From the NCBI RefSeq assembly GCF_016583645.1, contig NZ_NRRL01000019.1:1-56599 (forward strand): DNA of 56,599 nucleotides, written 5' to 3'. The DNA comes from Rhodovibrio sodomensis (GTDB lineage: Bacteria; Pseudomonadota; Alphaproteobacteria; Kiloniellales; Rhodovibrionaceae). The notes beneath the pieces were generated by a model that saw nothing but the letters and a program-made list of their open reading frames with translations, searched no databases and had not been told where the DNA came from. The position numbers were made by a program, and so were the translations under genes. Below are positions 43,437 through 53,044 of this stretch, in pieces (the stretch's first letter is position 1; every line of letters starts with the position of its first letter).

Positions 43437-44087
43437 ATGGTCCAGGACGGATTGATCAAGCGCCGCGGTCTGATGCTGGTGCTCTCCTCGCCCTCCGGCG
43501 CCGGCAAGACCACGATCTCGCGGCGCCTGCTCGCGGATCAGGACAACCTGCAGCTGTCGATCTCGTGCACGACCCGCCAGCAGCGCCCGAGCGAAGAGGA
43601 GGGGATCGATTACCACTTCGTCGACGAGGCGACCTTCAGGCAGATGGTCGACGACGGCGAATTCCTGGAATACGCCAAGGTGTTCGGCAACTACTACGGC
43701 ACCCCGCGCCGGCCGGTCGAAGCCGCGCTCGCGCGCGGGGAGGACGTGCTGTTCGACATCGACTGGCAGGGCACCCAGCAGGTCAAGGAAACCGCCGGCG
43801 AGGATCTGGTCTCGGTGTTCATCCTGCCGCCCACCAAGGACGCCCTGGAGCACCGGCTGCGCACCCGCGCCCAGGACCCGGAACACGTCGTCCGCCAGCG
43901 CATGGCGAAGGCGTCGGACGAGATGAGCCACTACACCGAGTACGACTACATCGTGGTCAACGAGCAGGTCGAGAAGTCGGTCAGCCGGGTGACCTCGATC
44001 CTGCAGGCTGAACGGCTGCGCCGCTCGCGCCAGACCGGCCTGCACGCCTTCGTCGCGCAACTGGTCGAGGACACGGCCAAGGGGTAA
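43437..44087 (+). CDS. gmk: Guanylate kinase
   Basis: 216 residues. P-loop SSPSGAGKTT (about 18-27), GMP-binding SCTTRQQRPSEEEGIDYHFV and EYAKVFGNYYGTPR, lid-region DEMSHYTEYDYIVVNE. It phosphorylates GMP to GDP. GAACACATGG follows yicC at 6 bp, so the two are co-transcribed. Convergent with the exporter gene, 46 bp apart. Confidence 0.96.
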   Translation: MVQDGLIKRRGLMLVLSSPSGAGKTTISRRLLADQDNLQLSISCTTRQQRPSEEEGIDYHFVDEATFRQMVDDGEFLEYAKVFGNYYGTPRRPVEAALARGEDVLFDIDWQGTQQVKETAGEDLVSVFILPPTKDALEHRLRTRAQDPEHVVRQRMAKASDEMSHYTEYDYIVVNEQVEKSVSRVTSILQAERLRRSRQTGLHAFVAQLVEDTAKG

Positions 44088-44133
44088 GCCGCCCGGCGGA
44101 CCGGGGCGCGGCGGCGCAACCGGCAGCGCGGCG

Positions 44134-45411
44134 CTACGGGAAGTCCCGGTGCGGCACGACCGAGCGCACCATGGTCAGGCCGGCGCCGATCGCGCCCAGC
44201 GTGAACACCACCTGCAGCCCGGCCGTGGTCGAGGCGACCAGGGCCGTCTGCGCCTCCGCCGGGGTCCGCGAGCTCAGCTCCAACAGCCCGATGATGCACT
44301 GCGCCGCCGCGCCGCCGGGGACCATGGGAATGCAGCCGGCGACGGCCAGCGTCTGCCCGGCGTGCGGGATCCGGATCGGGGCGATCCCGAGCACTTCGAC
44401 CCAGATCGCCACGGCCGCCGCCGCCAGGAAGGACGCCGCCTCCAGCGGCAGCCCGCTTTCCAGGCCGAGCGTGCGCGCGGCCAGCGCCAGCGCGCCCGCG
44501 GCCGCCGCCCAGATCAGTGTCTTGGTGCCGAAATTGAACAGCACCCCGAAGCAGGCGGCCGCCAGCCCGCCGAACGCCGCCTGGTGCGCCAGCCAGGCGG
44601 GCGGGACCAGGCTGCTGTCCAGCCCGGGCCCGACGATCATCCGGGCCGCGCCCATGCCGACGGTGATGAAGATCAGGATCATCGCGACCGTCACGAAGCG
44701 GGCGCTGCCCATGGTCGGGTAGCCTTCCATGATGTCGGTCTGGGCGTTCATCGAGGGCACGCCGGGGACTAGCAGCAGCACGGATGCGGTCATCGCGATC
44801 CCGACCGTGGCGCTGCCGATCCAGCTTGCGCCCAGGCCGGCCAGCCCGGAGGCCACCAGCGCCACCACGGCGATCAGCACAAAGGTGTTGGTGCCGCGCG
44901 CGGCGAGTGTCATCCGCACGCCCTGGGCGAGCGCGCTGCCCGCCAGGATCGGGGCGAACGAGATCCAGTCGGCGCCGAGCAGCCGCCCGAACGCGGCACA
45001 GGCGGTGCCGGCTGCCAGCATGGCGAAGATCCGGTGGTGGCGCGGCACCGTCCCGGTCAGCGCCCGGATCTCGCGCGCGAGGTCCCGGGCGGTCAGGCCG
45101 CCCTGCGCGGCGCGGGTGCACAGGCTGCGGATTTCATGATTGAGCCGCATGTCGACCCGGTGATGGCCGACCCCGACCATCCGGGAGATCGTGTTGTGCC
45201 CGTGGGTGACCGTGAGCGACAGCGAGGCGTAGCCGATCCGGGTGTGCACCTGTTCCGCGCCCAGCCCGGTCGCGGCCTTGCGCATGCCGCTCGCGACCAC
45301 GGTGGACTTGGCGCCGGTCTCCATCAGCAGGCGGCCGGTTTCCAGCGCCGCCATCGCGATCTGCTCGAGATGGCGGTGCCGCATCACCGTGGGATCGGTC
45401 GCGTCGGTCAT
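44134..45411 (-). CDS. ThrE/YjjP-YjjB-type threonine/serine exporter family protein
   Basis: 425 residues. The N-terminal ThrE domain (LLMETGAKSTVVASGMRKAA, about 15-130) is the cytoplasmic part; about ten hydrophobic helices follow, with LLVPGVPSMNAQTDIMEGY and IPMVPGGAAAQCI as conserved loops. It unites in one chain the two halves that E. coli splits as YjjP and YjjB. Exports small amino acids or dicarboxylates in known members; substrate unknown here. ATG 45411 with a GGGTGGG site. Upstream lies the AT-rich island. Confidence 0.85.
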   Translation of the reverse strand: MTDATDPTVMRHRHLEQIAMAALETGRLLMETGAKSTVVASGMRKAATGLGAEQVHTRIGYASLSLTVTHGHNTISRMVGVGHHRVDMRLNHEIRSLCTRAAQGGLTARDLAREIRALTGTVPRHHRIFAMLAAGTACAAFGRLLGADWISFAPILAGSALAQGVRMTLAARGTNTFVLIAVVALVASGLAGLGASWIGSATVGIAMTASVLLLVPGVPSMNAQTDIMEGYPTMGSARFVTVAMILIFITVGMGAARMIVGPGLDSSLVPPAWLAHQAAFGGLAAACFGVLFNFGTKTLIWAAAAGALALAARTLGLESGLPLEAASFLAAAAVAIWVEVLGIAPIRIPHAGQTLAVAGCIPMVPGGAAAQCIIGLLELSSRTPAEAQTALVASTTAGLQVVFTLGAIGAGLTMVRSVVPHRDFP

Positions 45412-45795
45412 GCCCACCCGTCTCGCACGCCCGCGGGGCGACGGCAAGATATCGCCGGTCGCCGCGGTCGTTGCGCTGGCTTGGAACGCGACACGCGGTT
45501 GTCGGCTACAGGTTCCCTGGACGTCCGGCTGGCGGGACGGCCCACGCTGTTGGCCGTCCGTGATCCGACGGGAGCTCGCGCGTGGCGAAGCCCAGGTGAA
45601 GCGGTCCGTGGCGGCGGCGTTCTGACGCTCGACGGCCAAACCACCTGTGCGGTCCAGGGACCGGCTTTGGGTCGAAGTTGAAGACCGTATAAGAGAAGGG
45701 GAAAAAACAGGAACATAGCTGCCTGTCTCGTGGATCAGCCCGTACGCGTATAGTGCAATGCACAGAGCGCACCTCCAAAGACGTAAACGAAATAC

Positions 45796-45824
45796 TTGAC
45801 GGCATCTCCGACATGATGTGTATT
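45796..45824 (+). promoter_or_regulatory. Predicted promoter of the AT-rich island gene
   Basis: TTGACG (45796-45801) and TGTATT (45819-45824) are 17 nt apart, followed by AT-rich sequence; initiation near 45831 leaves a short leader with AGGAGA. The preceding part of the gap (45412-45700) is of normal GC and shows no gene; AT richness begins near 45670. Confidence 0.5.
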
Positions 45825-45856
45825 TTAATACAGTGCACGTAATAGGAGATATTTTA

Positions 45857-46447
45857 ATGTCGAATCCTGATTTAACATCGTCACAGCGCCCTATCTCGTC
45901 TTCAATGAACGCGCGTTTTTATGAAGTGCTTGTTAATACGGTAATTAAAGAAGACGGGATTCAGCGTTCAATATCAAAAAATACAAAAGGAATTTATCAC
46001 GTACACGAAATAGCTTTTGTTTATCAATTTGAGAAAAAAATGCACGATATGTTTCCTAAATTTGATATTGATTATGTTTCAAGTTTTAGAGAATATTCGA
46101 CTGAAAACACCCGGCAATCAGATCTCGTCTTACAAGGGGTCGACCAGAACATTATATTTGAATTTAAGATGGATTGCGCGCTCAGTTCGGTAGCTCACGA
46201 TGCCGTCAAACTAGGTCCGTCAGTCAAGTCAGGGGACGCCGCTTACCTCATAAATATAAAAACCATGAGTGTAAAAAGTTTGTTTGGTTTTCCGAAACAG
46301 CGTACGAATGAATTGAGCCAGGAAATCAAAAATATTACTAATGAGCCATATTACGTAGATAATGTGGTGTCAGAATTTGACTTCATATCACAAGCAGGTA
46401 ATTCGACATTGGCTGACGTAATTTGTATGTGGGAAGTTCATATTTAG
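45857..46447 (+). CDS. Putative PD-(D/E)XK nuclease-like protein in AT-rich island
   Basis: 196 residues, no family recognised by name. Asp89, Glu102 and Lys104 (SDLVLQGVDQNIIFEFKMDC) fit the D-xn-E-x-K core of PD-(D/E)XK nucleases, with Glu51 as a possible extra ligand (HVHEIAFVYQFEKKM). Such folds occur in restriction enzymes and immunity effectors. Codon use is AT-rich (AAA, ATT, TTT, AAT frequent), unlike all neighbours, pointing to recent transfer. ATG 45857 has AGGAGA 9 nt upstream. It stands alone: no methylase or toxin partner is visible. An N-terminal extension to 45818 would overlap the promoter. Confidence 0.55.
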   Translation: MSNPDLTSSQRPISSSMNARFYEVLVNTVIKEDGIQRSISKNTKGIYHVHEIAFVYQFEKKMHDMFPKFDIDYVSSFREYSTENTRQSDLVLQGVDQNIIFEFKMDCALSSVAHDAVKLGPSVKSGDAAYLINIKTMSVKSLFGFPKQRTNELSQEIKNITNEPYYVDNVVSEFDFISQAGNSTLADVICMWEVHI

Positions 46448-46565
46448 CTTGTAGTATAGATGTCCGTGGCGGTTCATCTCCGGCCGAGCCGACGCGCGGT
46501 GGTGTTGGCCGCGGTTGGCTGCCGACCTGGCGCGCGCGGGAGCGCTCTCGTCCGCCTGCATTCCT

Positions 46566-46677
46566 AGAGCAAGATGCTGAGAGGGGAAGCCACCTCTCAG
46601 CATCTTGCTCTCTCTTCAAGCAGTTAGAGCAAAATTCACGATGAAGTTCGACTCGACCTCCATCGATTTTGCTCTAG
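46566..46677 (-). repeat. Bipartite palindromic repeat, long form, copy 3
   Basis: 112 bp in reverse orientation: hairpin B (TAGAGCAAGATGCTGAGAGG ... CAGCATCTTGCTCT), linker CTCTTCAAGCAG, then hairpin A ending GATTTTGCTCTAG. CTA at 46674-46676 is the stop codon of rsmA. It marks the right end of the AT-rich segment. Confidence 0.9.
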
Positions 46678-47516
46678 CGCAGCGTGCGCGCCAGGGCGCA
46701 GAAGTCCTGGACCGTCAGCGCTTCGGCGCGGGCGGTTGGATCGATTCCGGCGGCTGCGCACAGGGCTTGCGGATCGGCGCTGACCGCTTTCAAGGCGCCG
46801 CGCAGCATCTTGCGGCGCTGGTTGAACGCGGCGGCCGTTACACGCTGCAGCACGGCCGGGTCGGCGGGCGCGAGCGGTTGGGCGCGCGGGGTCAGTTCGA
46901 CCACGCTGGAGACGATCTTGGGCGGCGGGGTGAAGGCTTCCTTCGGCACGTTGAAGGCGACGCGGGCGTGCGTCAGCCACTGCGTCAGCACGCTCAACCG
47001 GCCGTAGGTCTTGGTCCCCGGTTTGGCGACCAGGCGGTCGGCGACTTCCTTCTGGAACATCACCACCAGCGCCTCGACCACGCCCGGGTCATCGGCGATC
47101 TCGCCCAGCCAGTTGGTCAGCAGGGCGGTGGAGACGTTGTAGGGCAGGTTCGCCACCACCCGCCGCGGGGCGGGGCCGAGCTCGGCCAGCGCCGTCTCCA
47201 GCGCGTCGCCGGCGCGGGTCTCCAGCCGGCCGGGGTAGGCGGCGGCCAGCTCGGCCAGCGCGGCCAGGCAGCGGTCGTCGCGTTCGACCGCGACCACGCG
47301 GCCCGCGCCCGCGCTCAACAGCGCGCGGGTCAGGCCGCCCGGGCCGGGGCCGATCTCGATCGTCGTGCCGGCCGACAGGTCGCCGGCCGTGCGCGCGATC
47401 CGGCCGGTCAGGTTGAGGTCGAGCAGGAAGTGCTGGCCCAGGCTCTTGCGCGCGTCCAGCCCGTGGCGGCTGATCGTCTCGCGCAGCGGCGGCAAGCGGG
47501 CCGGCATCTCCGCCAT
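46674..47516 (-). CDS. rsmA: RsmA (KsgA), 16S rRNA adenine dimethyltransferase
   Basis: 280 residues. [23 protein letters not shown] motif [14 protein letters not shown], acidic loop VAVERDDRC and catalytic [11 protein letters not shown] are diagnostic. It dimethylates A1518 and A1519 of 16S rRNA. ATG 47516 is 8 nt after the pdxA stop. Its TAG stop lies inside the terminal CTAG-type edge of the adjacent repeat, so the last residues could have been trimmed or set by the insertion; the C-terminus (FCALARTLR) looks normal for the family. Confidence 0.95.
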   Translation of the reverse strand: MAEMPARLPPLRETISRHGLDARKSLGQHFLLDLNLTGRIARTAGDLSAGTTIEIGPGPGGLTRALLSAGAGRVVAVERDDRCLAALAELAAAYPGRLETRAGDALETALAELGPAPRRVVANLPYNVSTALLTNWLGEIADDPGVVEALVVMFQKEVADRLVAKPGTKTYGRLSVLTQWLTHARVAFNVPKEAFTPPPKIVSSVVELTPRAQPLAPADPAVLQRVTAAAFNQRRKMLRGALKAVSADPQALCAAAGIDPTARAEALTVQDFCALARTLR

Positions 47517-47524
47517 CCGGCGGC

Positions 47525-48574
47525 TCAGCCGGCGGCCGCGTGCCGGGCGCGCCCTCGGGCCATCCGCCGGGCGGTCTTCAGCGCCTCGATCAGGCTGGTC
47601 GGGTCGGCCTCCCCGGTTCCGGCAATGGCGAACGCGGTGCCGTGGTCCGGGGAGGTGCGCACGAACGGCAGGCCGAGCGTCGCGTTGACCCCGCGGGCAA
47701 AGTCCAGGGTCTTGATCGGAATCAGCGCCTGGTCGTGGAACATGCACAGCGCGGCGTCGTAGCGCTGCCGGGCCCGGCCGTGGAACATCGTGTCCGCGCT
47801 CAACGGCCCGGCGACGTCGACGCCCGCCGCGCGCAGCGTCGCGCACGCCGGCGCGACGATCTCGATGTCCTCGCGCCCGATGGTGCCGCTTTCGCCCGCG
47901 TGCGGGTTCAGCCCGGCGACCGCCAGGCGCGGCCGGTCGATGCCGAAGTCGCGCGCCATCGCCTGGGCCGTGACCCGGCCGGCGTGCACGATCGCGGCCT
48001 GGGTCAGGCGGCGGGGCACCTCGGCGAGCGGGATGTGGATCGTCACCGGCACGACGCTCAGCTCCAGGCAGGTCAGCAGCATCACCGGCTCGGCCGCCGG
48101 CCCGCCGTCGGCCGCCAGCCAGGCGAGGTATTCGGTGTGGCCCGGATGGTCGAACCCGGCGGCGGTCAGCACGTGCTTGGCGATCGGGTTGGTGACGACC
48201 GCGGCCGTCTCGCCGGCGCGGGTCAGGCGCACGGCTTCGCGGATGCTGGCCAGCACGGCCGGGGCGGTCTCCCCGGTCGGTTGGCCGGGGGCGGGATGAA
48301 CCGGCAGCGGCTGGGGCAGCACGGGCAGCCCCTCGGCGAACGCGGCCCTGGCGTCGCCGGCGCGGGCGACCTCGACGATCGGCACCGGCCAGTCCAGCCG
48401 CGCGCTGAGTGCGCGCAGCCGGGCCGGATCGTCCAGCAGGACGAACGGGCTCAGCGCGTCTTCGACCCGGCGCCGCCAGGCCGCGAGCGCGATTTCGCCG
48501 CTGATCCCCGCCGGCTCGCCCATGGTGAGCGCGAGTGGGGCGTGGGGGGCCGGCGCGGCGGTGGGCTGGCTCAT
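47525..48574 (-). CDS. pdxA: PdxA, 4-hydroxythreonine-4-phosphate dehydrogenase
   Basis: 349 residues. [18 protein letters not shown] at the N-terminus, [39 protein letters not shown], and [15 protein letters not shown] contain the metal-binding histidines. It acts in pyridoxal phosphate synthesis by the DXP-dependent route. Lies 13 bp after surA and 8 bp before rsmA in the conserved surA-pdxA-rsmA order. Confidence 0.95.
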   Translation of the reverse strand: MSQPTAAPAPHAPLALTMGEPAGISGEIALAAWRRRVEDALSPFVLLDDPARLRALSARLDWPVPIVEVARAGDARAAFAEGLPVLPQPLPVHPAPGQPTGETAPAVLASIREAVRLTRAGETAAVVTNPIAKHVLTAAGFDHPGHTEYLAWLAADGGPAAEPVMLLTCLELSVVPVTIHIPLAEVPRRLTQAAIVHAGRVTAQAMARDFGIDRPRLAVAGLNPHAGESGTIGREDIEIVAPACATLRAAGVDVAGPLSADTMFHGRARQRYDAALCMFHDQALIPIKTLDFARGVNATLGLPFVRTSPDHGTAFAIAGTGEADPTSLIEALKTARRMARGRARHAAAG

Positions 48575-48587
48575 CCGCGCGTCCCCG

Positions 48588-49874
48588 TCAGCCGGTGTCC
48601 TCCAGGTTGCGCCGCTCGCCGCCCATCTGGATCTCGATGTTGGCCTGCCGGCGCAGATCGCGCATGTAGCGCTGCGCCAGCATGTTCAGACGCTCCCGCT
48701 GCAGGTTCTGCCGGATCTGCTCGCGGTCGATGCCGCCGCTGCGTTCGCACACCATCAGCACGGCGTAGCCGCCGGCGACCTTCAGCGGTTCCGAGGGGGT
48801 TTGCAGCGGCAGGTCGGCCACCTTGGGCCGGATGTCCTCGGGCAGCGCGCTCATCTTAACTTCGCCCAGATCGCTGGTGCGCGCCGCGTCGGTATCGTCC
48901 GCCAGGGCGTTGAAGTTGCTGCAGCCCTCCGCCGGCTCGGCCAGGCGGTTCAGGCGCTGCTTCGCTGCGGCCACGGCGTCCGCGCCGGCGCCGTCGGGCA
49001 CGGGCGTGAACAGCTGGCGCAGATCGACCGTCGCGTTGCCGGGCGACAGCACACGCGTGTCCATCAGGTTGACGATATACAGGCCGCTGTAGCCGCGCAC
49101 CGGACCCGCCAGCTGGCCGGGCTGCATCTGGGTGACCCGCTCTGCCACCGCTTCGGGCAGGCTCTCGGGCGTCACCCAGCCGAGCACGCCGTTATCGGCG
49201 GCCGTGGGCGACTGCGAGAACTGCCGGGCCAGCGCGCCGAAATCGGCTCCCTGGCGCAGTTGCTGCATCAGCCGCTGGGCGGTCTGGCGCACCCGCGGCA
49301 GCTCCTGTTCGTCGTCCACCGCCAGGAAGATCTCGCGCACCCTGTACTGCCGCTCGCCCTGGAGGGAGCGGTAGCGCTGGACCGCGTCGTCGACGTCCTC
49401 GTCGGAGATCGAAACCTCGCGGGCCAGCCGGTTCCGGATCACCTTCTGCCAGGCCAGGTTGGCGCGCAGCTGATCGCGGAAGGTCGCGACCGACACGTTG
49501 TTCTGCCGCAGGATCGACAGGAACCGGTCGGCGGACATGTTGTTGTTCCGCGCCACCCGCGCGACCGCCTGGTCCACCTCCTGCTTGCTCACCGAGTACC
49601 CGAAGCGCTCCGCCGCCTGCAACTGCAGCTGCTCGTTGATCAGGTTGCGCATGACCTGATCCCGCAGCCGGGCGCGGTCGGCCTGCTGCGGCGAAATGCC
49701 GGCGGACAGCATGACCAGCCGCATGCGCATCCGGACGTCGAACTGGGAGATCACCTGGTCGTTCACCACCGCCGCGGCGCGCAGGGTCTGCTGAGCCGGC
49801 GCGGGCTGGACGGCACCGAGCGTGAGCGCGGCCAGGGCGAGGAAACCGGTCAGGCGGAAAAAGAGACGACTCAT
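48588..49874 (-). CDS. surA: SurA, periplasmic chaperone/peptidyl-prolyl isomerase
   Basis: 428 residues. Signal peptide (about 1-28, FLALAALTLGAVQPAPAQQ), SurA N-domain (AAVVNDQVISQFDVRMRMRL), one clear parvulin domain (YRVREIFLAVDDEQELPRVR, GADFGALARQFSQSPTAADN) and a second degenerate one. It escorts outer-membrane proteins to the BAM complex. lptD, which usually precedes surA, is absent; pepA is divergent instead. Confidence 0.93.
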   Translation of the reverse strand: MSRLFFRLTGFLALAALTLGAVQPAPAQQTLRAAAVVNDQVISQFDVRMRMRLVMLSAGISPQQADRARLRDQVMRNLINEQLQLQAAERFGYSVSKQEVDQAVARVARNNNMSADRFLSILRQNNVSVATFRDQLRANLAWQKVIRNRLAREVSISDEDVDDAVQRYRSLQGERQYRVREIFLAVDDEQELPRVRQTAQRLMQQLRQGADFGALARQFSQSPTAADNGVLGWVTPESLPEAVAERVTQMQPGQLAGPVRGYSGLYIVNLMDTRVLSPGNATVDLRQLFTPVPDGAGADAVAAAKQRLNRLAEPAEGCSNFNALADDTDAARTSDLGEVKMSALPEDIRPKVADLPLQTPSEPLKVAGGYAVLMVCERSGGIDREQIRQNLQRERLNMLAQRYMRDLRRQANIEIQMGGERRNLEDTG

Positions 49875-50110
49875 CGAGCGGCCTTTGAGGACAAGCGTTC
49901 ACGTCGGCGCGGACTATAGGGATGGCACGGCGCCCTCACAACGTTCCATCGCCCGGGGTTTCGTGGACAGGACTCCACCGGGGCGGCGCGATCGCCTGGC
50001 GCATTGACAGGTGCGTGCGGCCGCGGCTATCGCAAGTTTAGGATGTCCGCCCGTTGGCCCGCGGGCGCGGACGTTCCGGACACACCCCAGTCGAAAGGCT
50101 CGCCCCGCCC

Positions 50111-51610
50111 ATGAAGGTCGCCTTCACCAGCCACGCCGTGCCGGCCAGCCACGCGGTCTGCGTCGGCGTGTGCGCCGACCGGACGCTGACCGCGAGCGCC
50201 CAGAAGCTCGACGACGCCACCGGCGGCGCGCTATCGCGCGCGGTCCAGGCATCGGGCAAGTTCAAGGGCGATAAGCGGCAGGTGCTGGAGCTGCTGGCGC
50301 CCGCGGGGGTGGAGAACAGCCGCGTGCTGCTGGTCGGCCTGGGCAAGCCGGACGAGCTGGACGCGGGCGACCTGGAGGCGATCGGCGGCGAGCTGGTCGC
50401 CAAGCTGAACGCCGTGGGCGAGAGCCAGGCGACGTTCGTGCTGGACCCGCTGGCCGGCGCGCCGCTGAGCGCACCGCAGGCGGCCGCCCGGCTCGCGCTC
50501 GGCGCGCGGCTGCGCAGCTATCGCTTCGACAAGTACCGCACCCAGGAAAAGGCCGAGGACAAGCCGACGCTCGGCCAGTTCACGGTCGCGCTGTCGCACA
50601 AGAAGGACGCCGAGAACGCCTACCAGCCGCTGGAGAAGGTCGCCGACGGGGTCGAGATGACCCGCGATCTGGTCAGCGAACCGGCCAACGTCCTGACCCC
50701 GGAGAACCTGGCGGCGGAGTGCCGCAAGCTGGAGGAGCTCGGCGTCGAGGTCGAGGTGCTGGACGCCAAGGCGATGCGCAAGCTCGGCATGGGCGCGCTG
50801 CTCGCCGTCGCCCAGGGCTCCGACAAGGACCCCAAGCTGGTGACCATGCGCTGGCACGGCGGGTCGGGCAAGAAGACCCCGCTCGCCGTGGTCGGCAAGG
50901 GCGTGTGCTTCGATTCCGGCGGCATCTCGCTGAAGCCGGCCCAGGGCATGGGCGACATGAAGTGGGACATGGGCGGCGCCGGCGTCACGGTCGGCCTGAT
51001 CAAGGCGCTCGCCGGGCGCAAGGCCAAGCTGAACGCCGTGGGCGTGGTCGGCCTGGTCGAGAACATGCCGAGCGGTGCGGCCTACCGCCCGGGCGACGTG
51101 CTGACCAGCATGTCCGGCCAGACGATCGAGGTGCACAACACCGACGCCGAGGGCCGGCTCGTGCTGGCCGACGCGCTCTGGTACACGCAGCAGACCTACC
51201 AGCCGGAGACGATGGTCAACCTGGCGACCCTGACCGGGGCGGTGCTGGTCGCGCTCGGCAACCGGCGGGCCGGGCTGTTCGCCAACGACGACGAGCTCGC
51301 CCAGCAGCTCAGCCAGGCCGGCGATGCGGTCGGGGAAAAGCTCTGGCGCCTGCCGATGGACGACGACTACGACAAGGATATCAACTCCGACATCGCCGAC
51401 ATGAAGAACGTCGGCGACGGCCGCAACGCGAGTTCCACGGCCGCCGCGCAATTCCTGCGCCGGTTCGTCCAGAAGGGCACCAAGTGGGCGCATCTGGACA
51501 TTGCCGGCGTCACCTGGTCGAGCAAGGACGCACCGACCGTGCCCAAGGGCGGCACCGGTTTCGGCGTGCGCCTGCTGGACCGGTTCGTCGGCGACCGGTT
51601 CGAGCGGTAG
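50111..51610 (+). CDS. pepA: PepA, leucyl aminopeptidase (M17)
   Basis: 499 residues. The metal-binding core VGKGVCFDSGGISLKPAQGM and the family signature NTDAEGRLVLADAL are intact, with MKWDMGGAGVTVGLI between. A hexameric two-metal peptidase that removes N-terminal residues. ATG 50111 starts at the usual position; an upstream in-frame reading to 50054 has no support. In many proteobacteria pepA is followed by holC; here a kinase gene intervenes. Confidence 0.95.
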   Translation: MKVAFTSHAVPASHAVCVGVCADRTLTASAQKLDDATGGALSRAVQASGKFKGDKRQVLELLAPAGVENSRVLLVGLGKPDELDAGDLEAIGGELVAKLNAVGESQATFVLDPLAGAPLSAPQAAARLALGARLRSYRFDKYRTQEKAEDKPTLGQFTVALSHKKDAENAYQPLEKVADGVEMTRDLVSEPANVLTPENLAAECRKLEELGVEVEVLDAKAMRKLGMGALLAVAQGSDKDPKLVTMRWHGGSGKKTPLAVVGKGVCFDSGGISLKPAQGMGDMKWDMGGAGVTVGLIKALAGRKAKLNAVGVVGLVENMPSGAAYRPGDVLTSMSGQTIEVHNTDAEGRLVLADALWYTQQTYQPETMVNLATLTGAVLVALGNRRAGLFANDDELAQQLSQAGDAVGEKLWRLPMDDDYDKDINSDIADMKNVGDGRNASSTAAAQFLRRFVQKGTKWAHLDIAGVTWSSKDAPTVPKGGTGFGVRLLDRFVGDRFER

Positions 51611-51769
51611 CGTGCGACCGGCTGCTGCCGGCCGTCATTGAAAATTCAAAAAACGGTAACCGGGCGCGCGGGCAAAAGTTTACGTCTTCTTAAAGATGCC
51701 GGCGCATCTGTGGGTATGCGCTTCGTCAGGTCGTGACCCCTTCTGCCCCCTGCTTTCGCAAGGCCGCCC

Positions 51770-53011
51770 GTGACCGCCAAGTCGACGATCAACCGCGACC
51801 TACCGACCCTGACCGCGGACATGCGCTGCGGCCAGGTGTTCGAGTTGATGCGGATGTACGAGAGCGGGCCGGCGCTCGCAGTGGTCGACGACCGCGACCG
51901 CCCGGTCGGCCTGATCGCCCGGCACACCCTGCTGCAGGCGTTCGCCCATCCGGTCACCTACGCGCTGTACGAGAACCGGCCGGTCCGGCTGTTGATGAAC
52001 CGCGCCCCGCTGACGGTCGACGCGGAGGAGACGATCGACCGGGTTTCGGAGTGGATCGCCAACGAGCATCCCGATGCGGTCGACGAAGGGTTCATCGTGA
52101 CCGCGGACAGACGCTATCTCGGGATCGGTACGGTCCTGCAGGTGCTCGACAGTTCGGTCGCGCGCGCCCGCCAGCAGATCGCCGAGCTGGAAAGCGCACG
52201 GGTCGCGGCGGAGCACGCCAACCTCGCCAAGAGCGCATTCCTGGCGAACATGAGCCACGAGTTGCGCACGCCGCTCAACGCGGTGCTCGGCTTCACCGAC
52301 CTGCTGGCGAGCGGCATGGCCGGGACCGTCACCGAGCGCCAGGGCGAATATCTGCGCGACATCCAGACCAGCGGCCGGCGTCTGCTCGACCTGATCAACG
52401 ACCTGCTCGACCTGTCGCGCGCCGAATCCGGCCAGCTGGACGTTGCCGATGCCCGGGTCGATCCCGCGCGCCTGATCGCGGAGGTGCAGCGCATGCTGGC
52501 CCCAAGGGCACACGCGGCCGGGGTCGAGGTGCTGAGCCAACCCGACACCCGCGACCAGATCCGCGGCGACGAACGCAAGCTGCTGCAGGTGCTGGTGAAC
52601 CTCGCGACCAACGCGGTGAAGTTCACGCCGCAGGGCGGCGTGGTCACGCTCGGCGTCAGCCGGACGGCCGACGGCGGCACCGCGCTGTGGGTACGCGACA
52701 CCGGGGTGGGCATTCCGGAATCCGAACTGGACAGCGTGCTGGCCCCGTTCGGGCGCGGCCACGATGCCATGGTCCGCCAGATCGAGGGCAGCGGCATTGG
52801 GCTGGCCCTGACCCGGGTGCTGGTCGAACTGCACGGCGGCAGTTTAGTTCTGGACAGCGCGCCGGGGCAGGGGACGACGGCGCAGGCCCGCCTGCCCTCC
52901 GGCCGCACCCTGCCGGCGGACCTCGACCCGGCCACGCCGGAGGCGCGCCAACCGGGGACGTCGGATCCGGACCTCCGGGACGCCCTGAGCGCAGGCGGCT
53001 GCGGCAGGTGA
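51770..53011 (+). CDS. CBS-domain sensor histidine kinase
   Basis: 413 residues: a pair of CBS motifs (about 15-125, DLPTLTADMRCGQVFELMRM and RPVRLLMNRAPLTVDAEETI), a linker helix, HisKA with phospho-His in NMSHELRTPLNAVLGFTDLL, and HATPase_c with WVRDTGVGIPESELD and GSGIGLALTRVLVELHGG. No transmembrane segment, so it probably senses a cytosolic ligand such as an adenine nucleotide through the CBS pair. GTG 51770 with AAGG nearby. No response regulator adjacent. It splits the pepA-holC pair. Confidence 0.85.
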   Translation: MTAKSTINRDLPTLTADMRCGQVFELMRMYESGPALAVVDDRDRPVGLIARHTLLQAFAHPVTYALYENRPVRLLMNRAPLTVDAEETIDRVSEWIANEHPDAVDEGFIVTADRRYLGIGTVLQVLDSSVARARQQIAELESARVAAEHANLAKSAFLANMSHELRTPLNAVLGFTDLLASGMAGTVTERQGEYLRDIQTSGRRLLDLINDLLDLSRAESGQLDVADARVDPARLIAEVQRMLAPRAHAAGVEVLSQPDTRDQIRGDERKLLQVLVNLATNAVKFTPQGGVVTLGVSRTADGGTALWVRDTGVGIPESELDSVLAPFGRGHDAMVRQIEGSGIGLALTRVLVELHGGSLVLDSAPGQGTTAQARLPSGRTLPADLDPATPEARQPGTSDPDLRDALSAGGCGR

Positions 53012-53044
53012 CACCCGGCCGCCGGATGCAATAGCTTGCGCACG

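Noticed and set aside
41552..43513. A 653-aa leftward protein joining the SDR to sequence antisense to yicC and gmk
   Set aside because: The N-terminal two-thirds is Ser/Arg-rich antisense translation of two certain genes.
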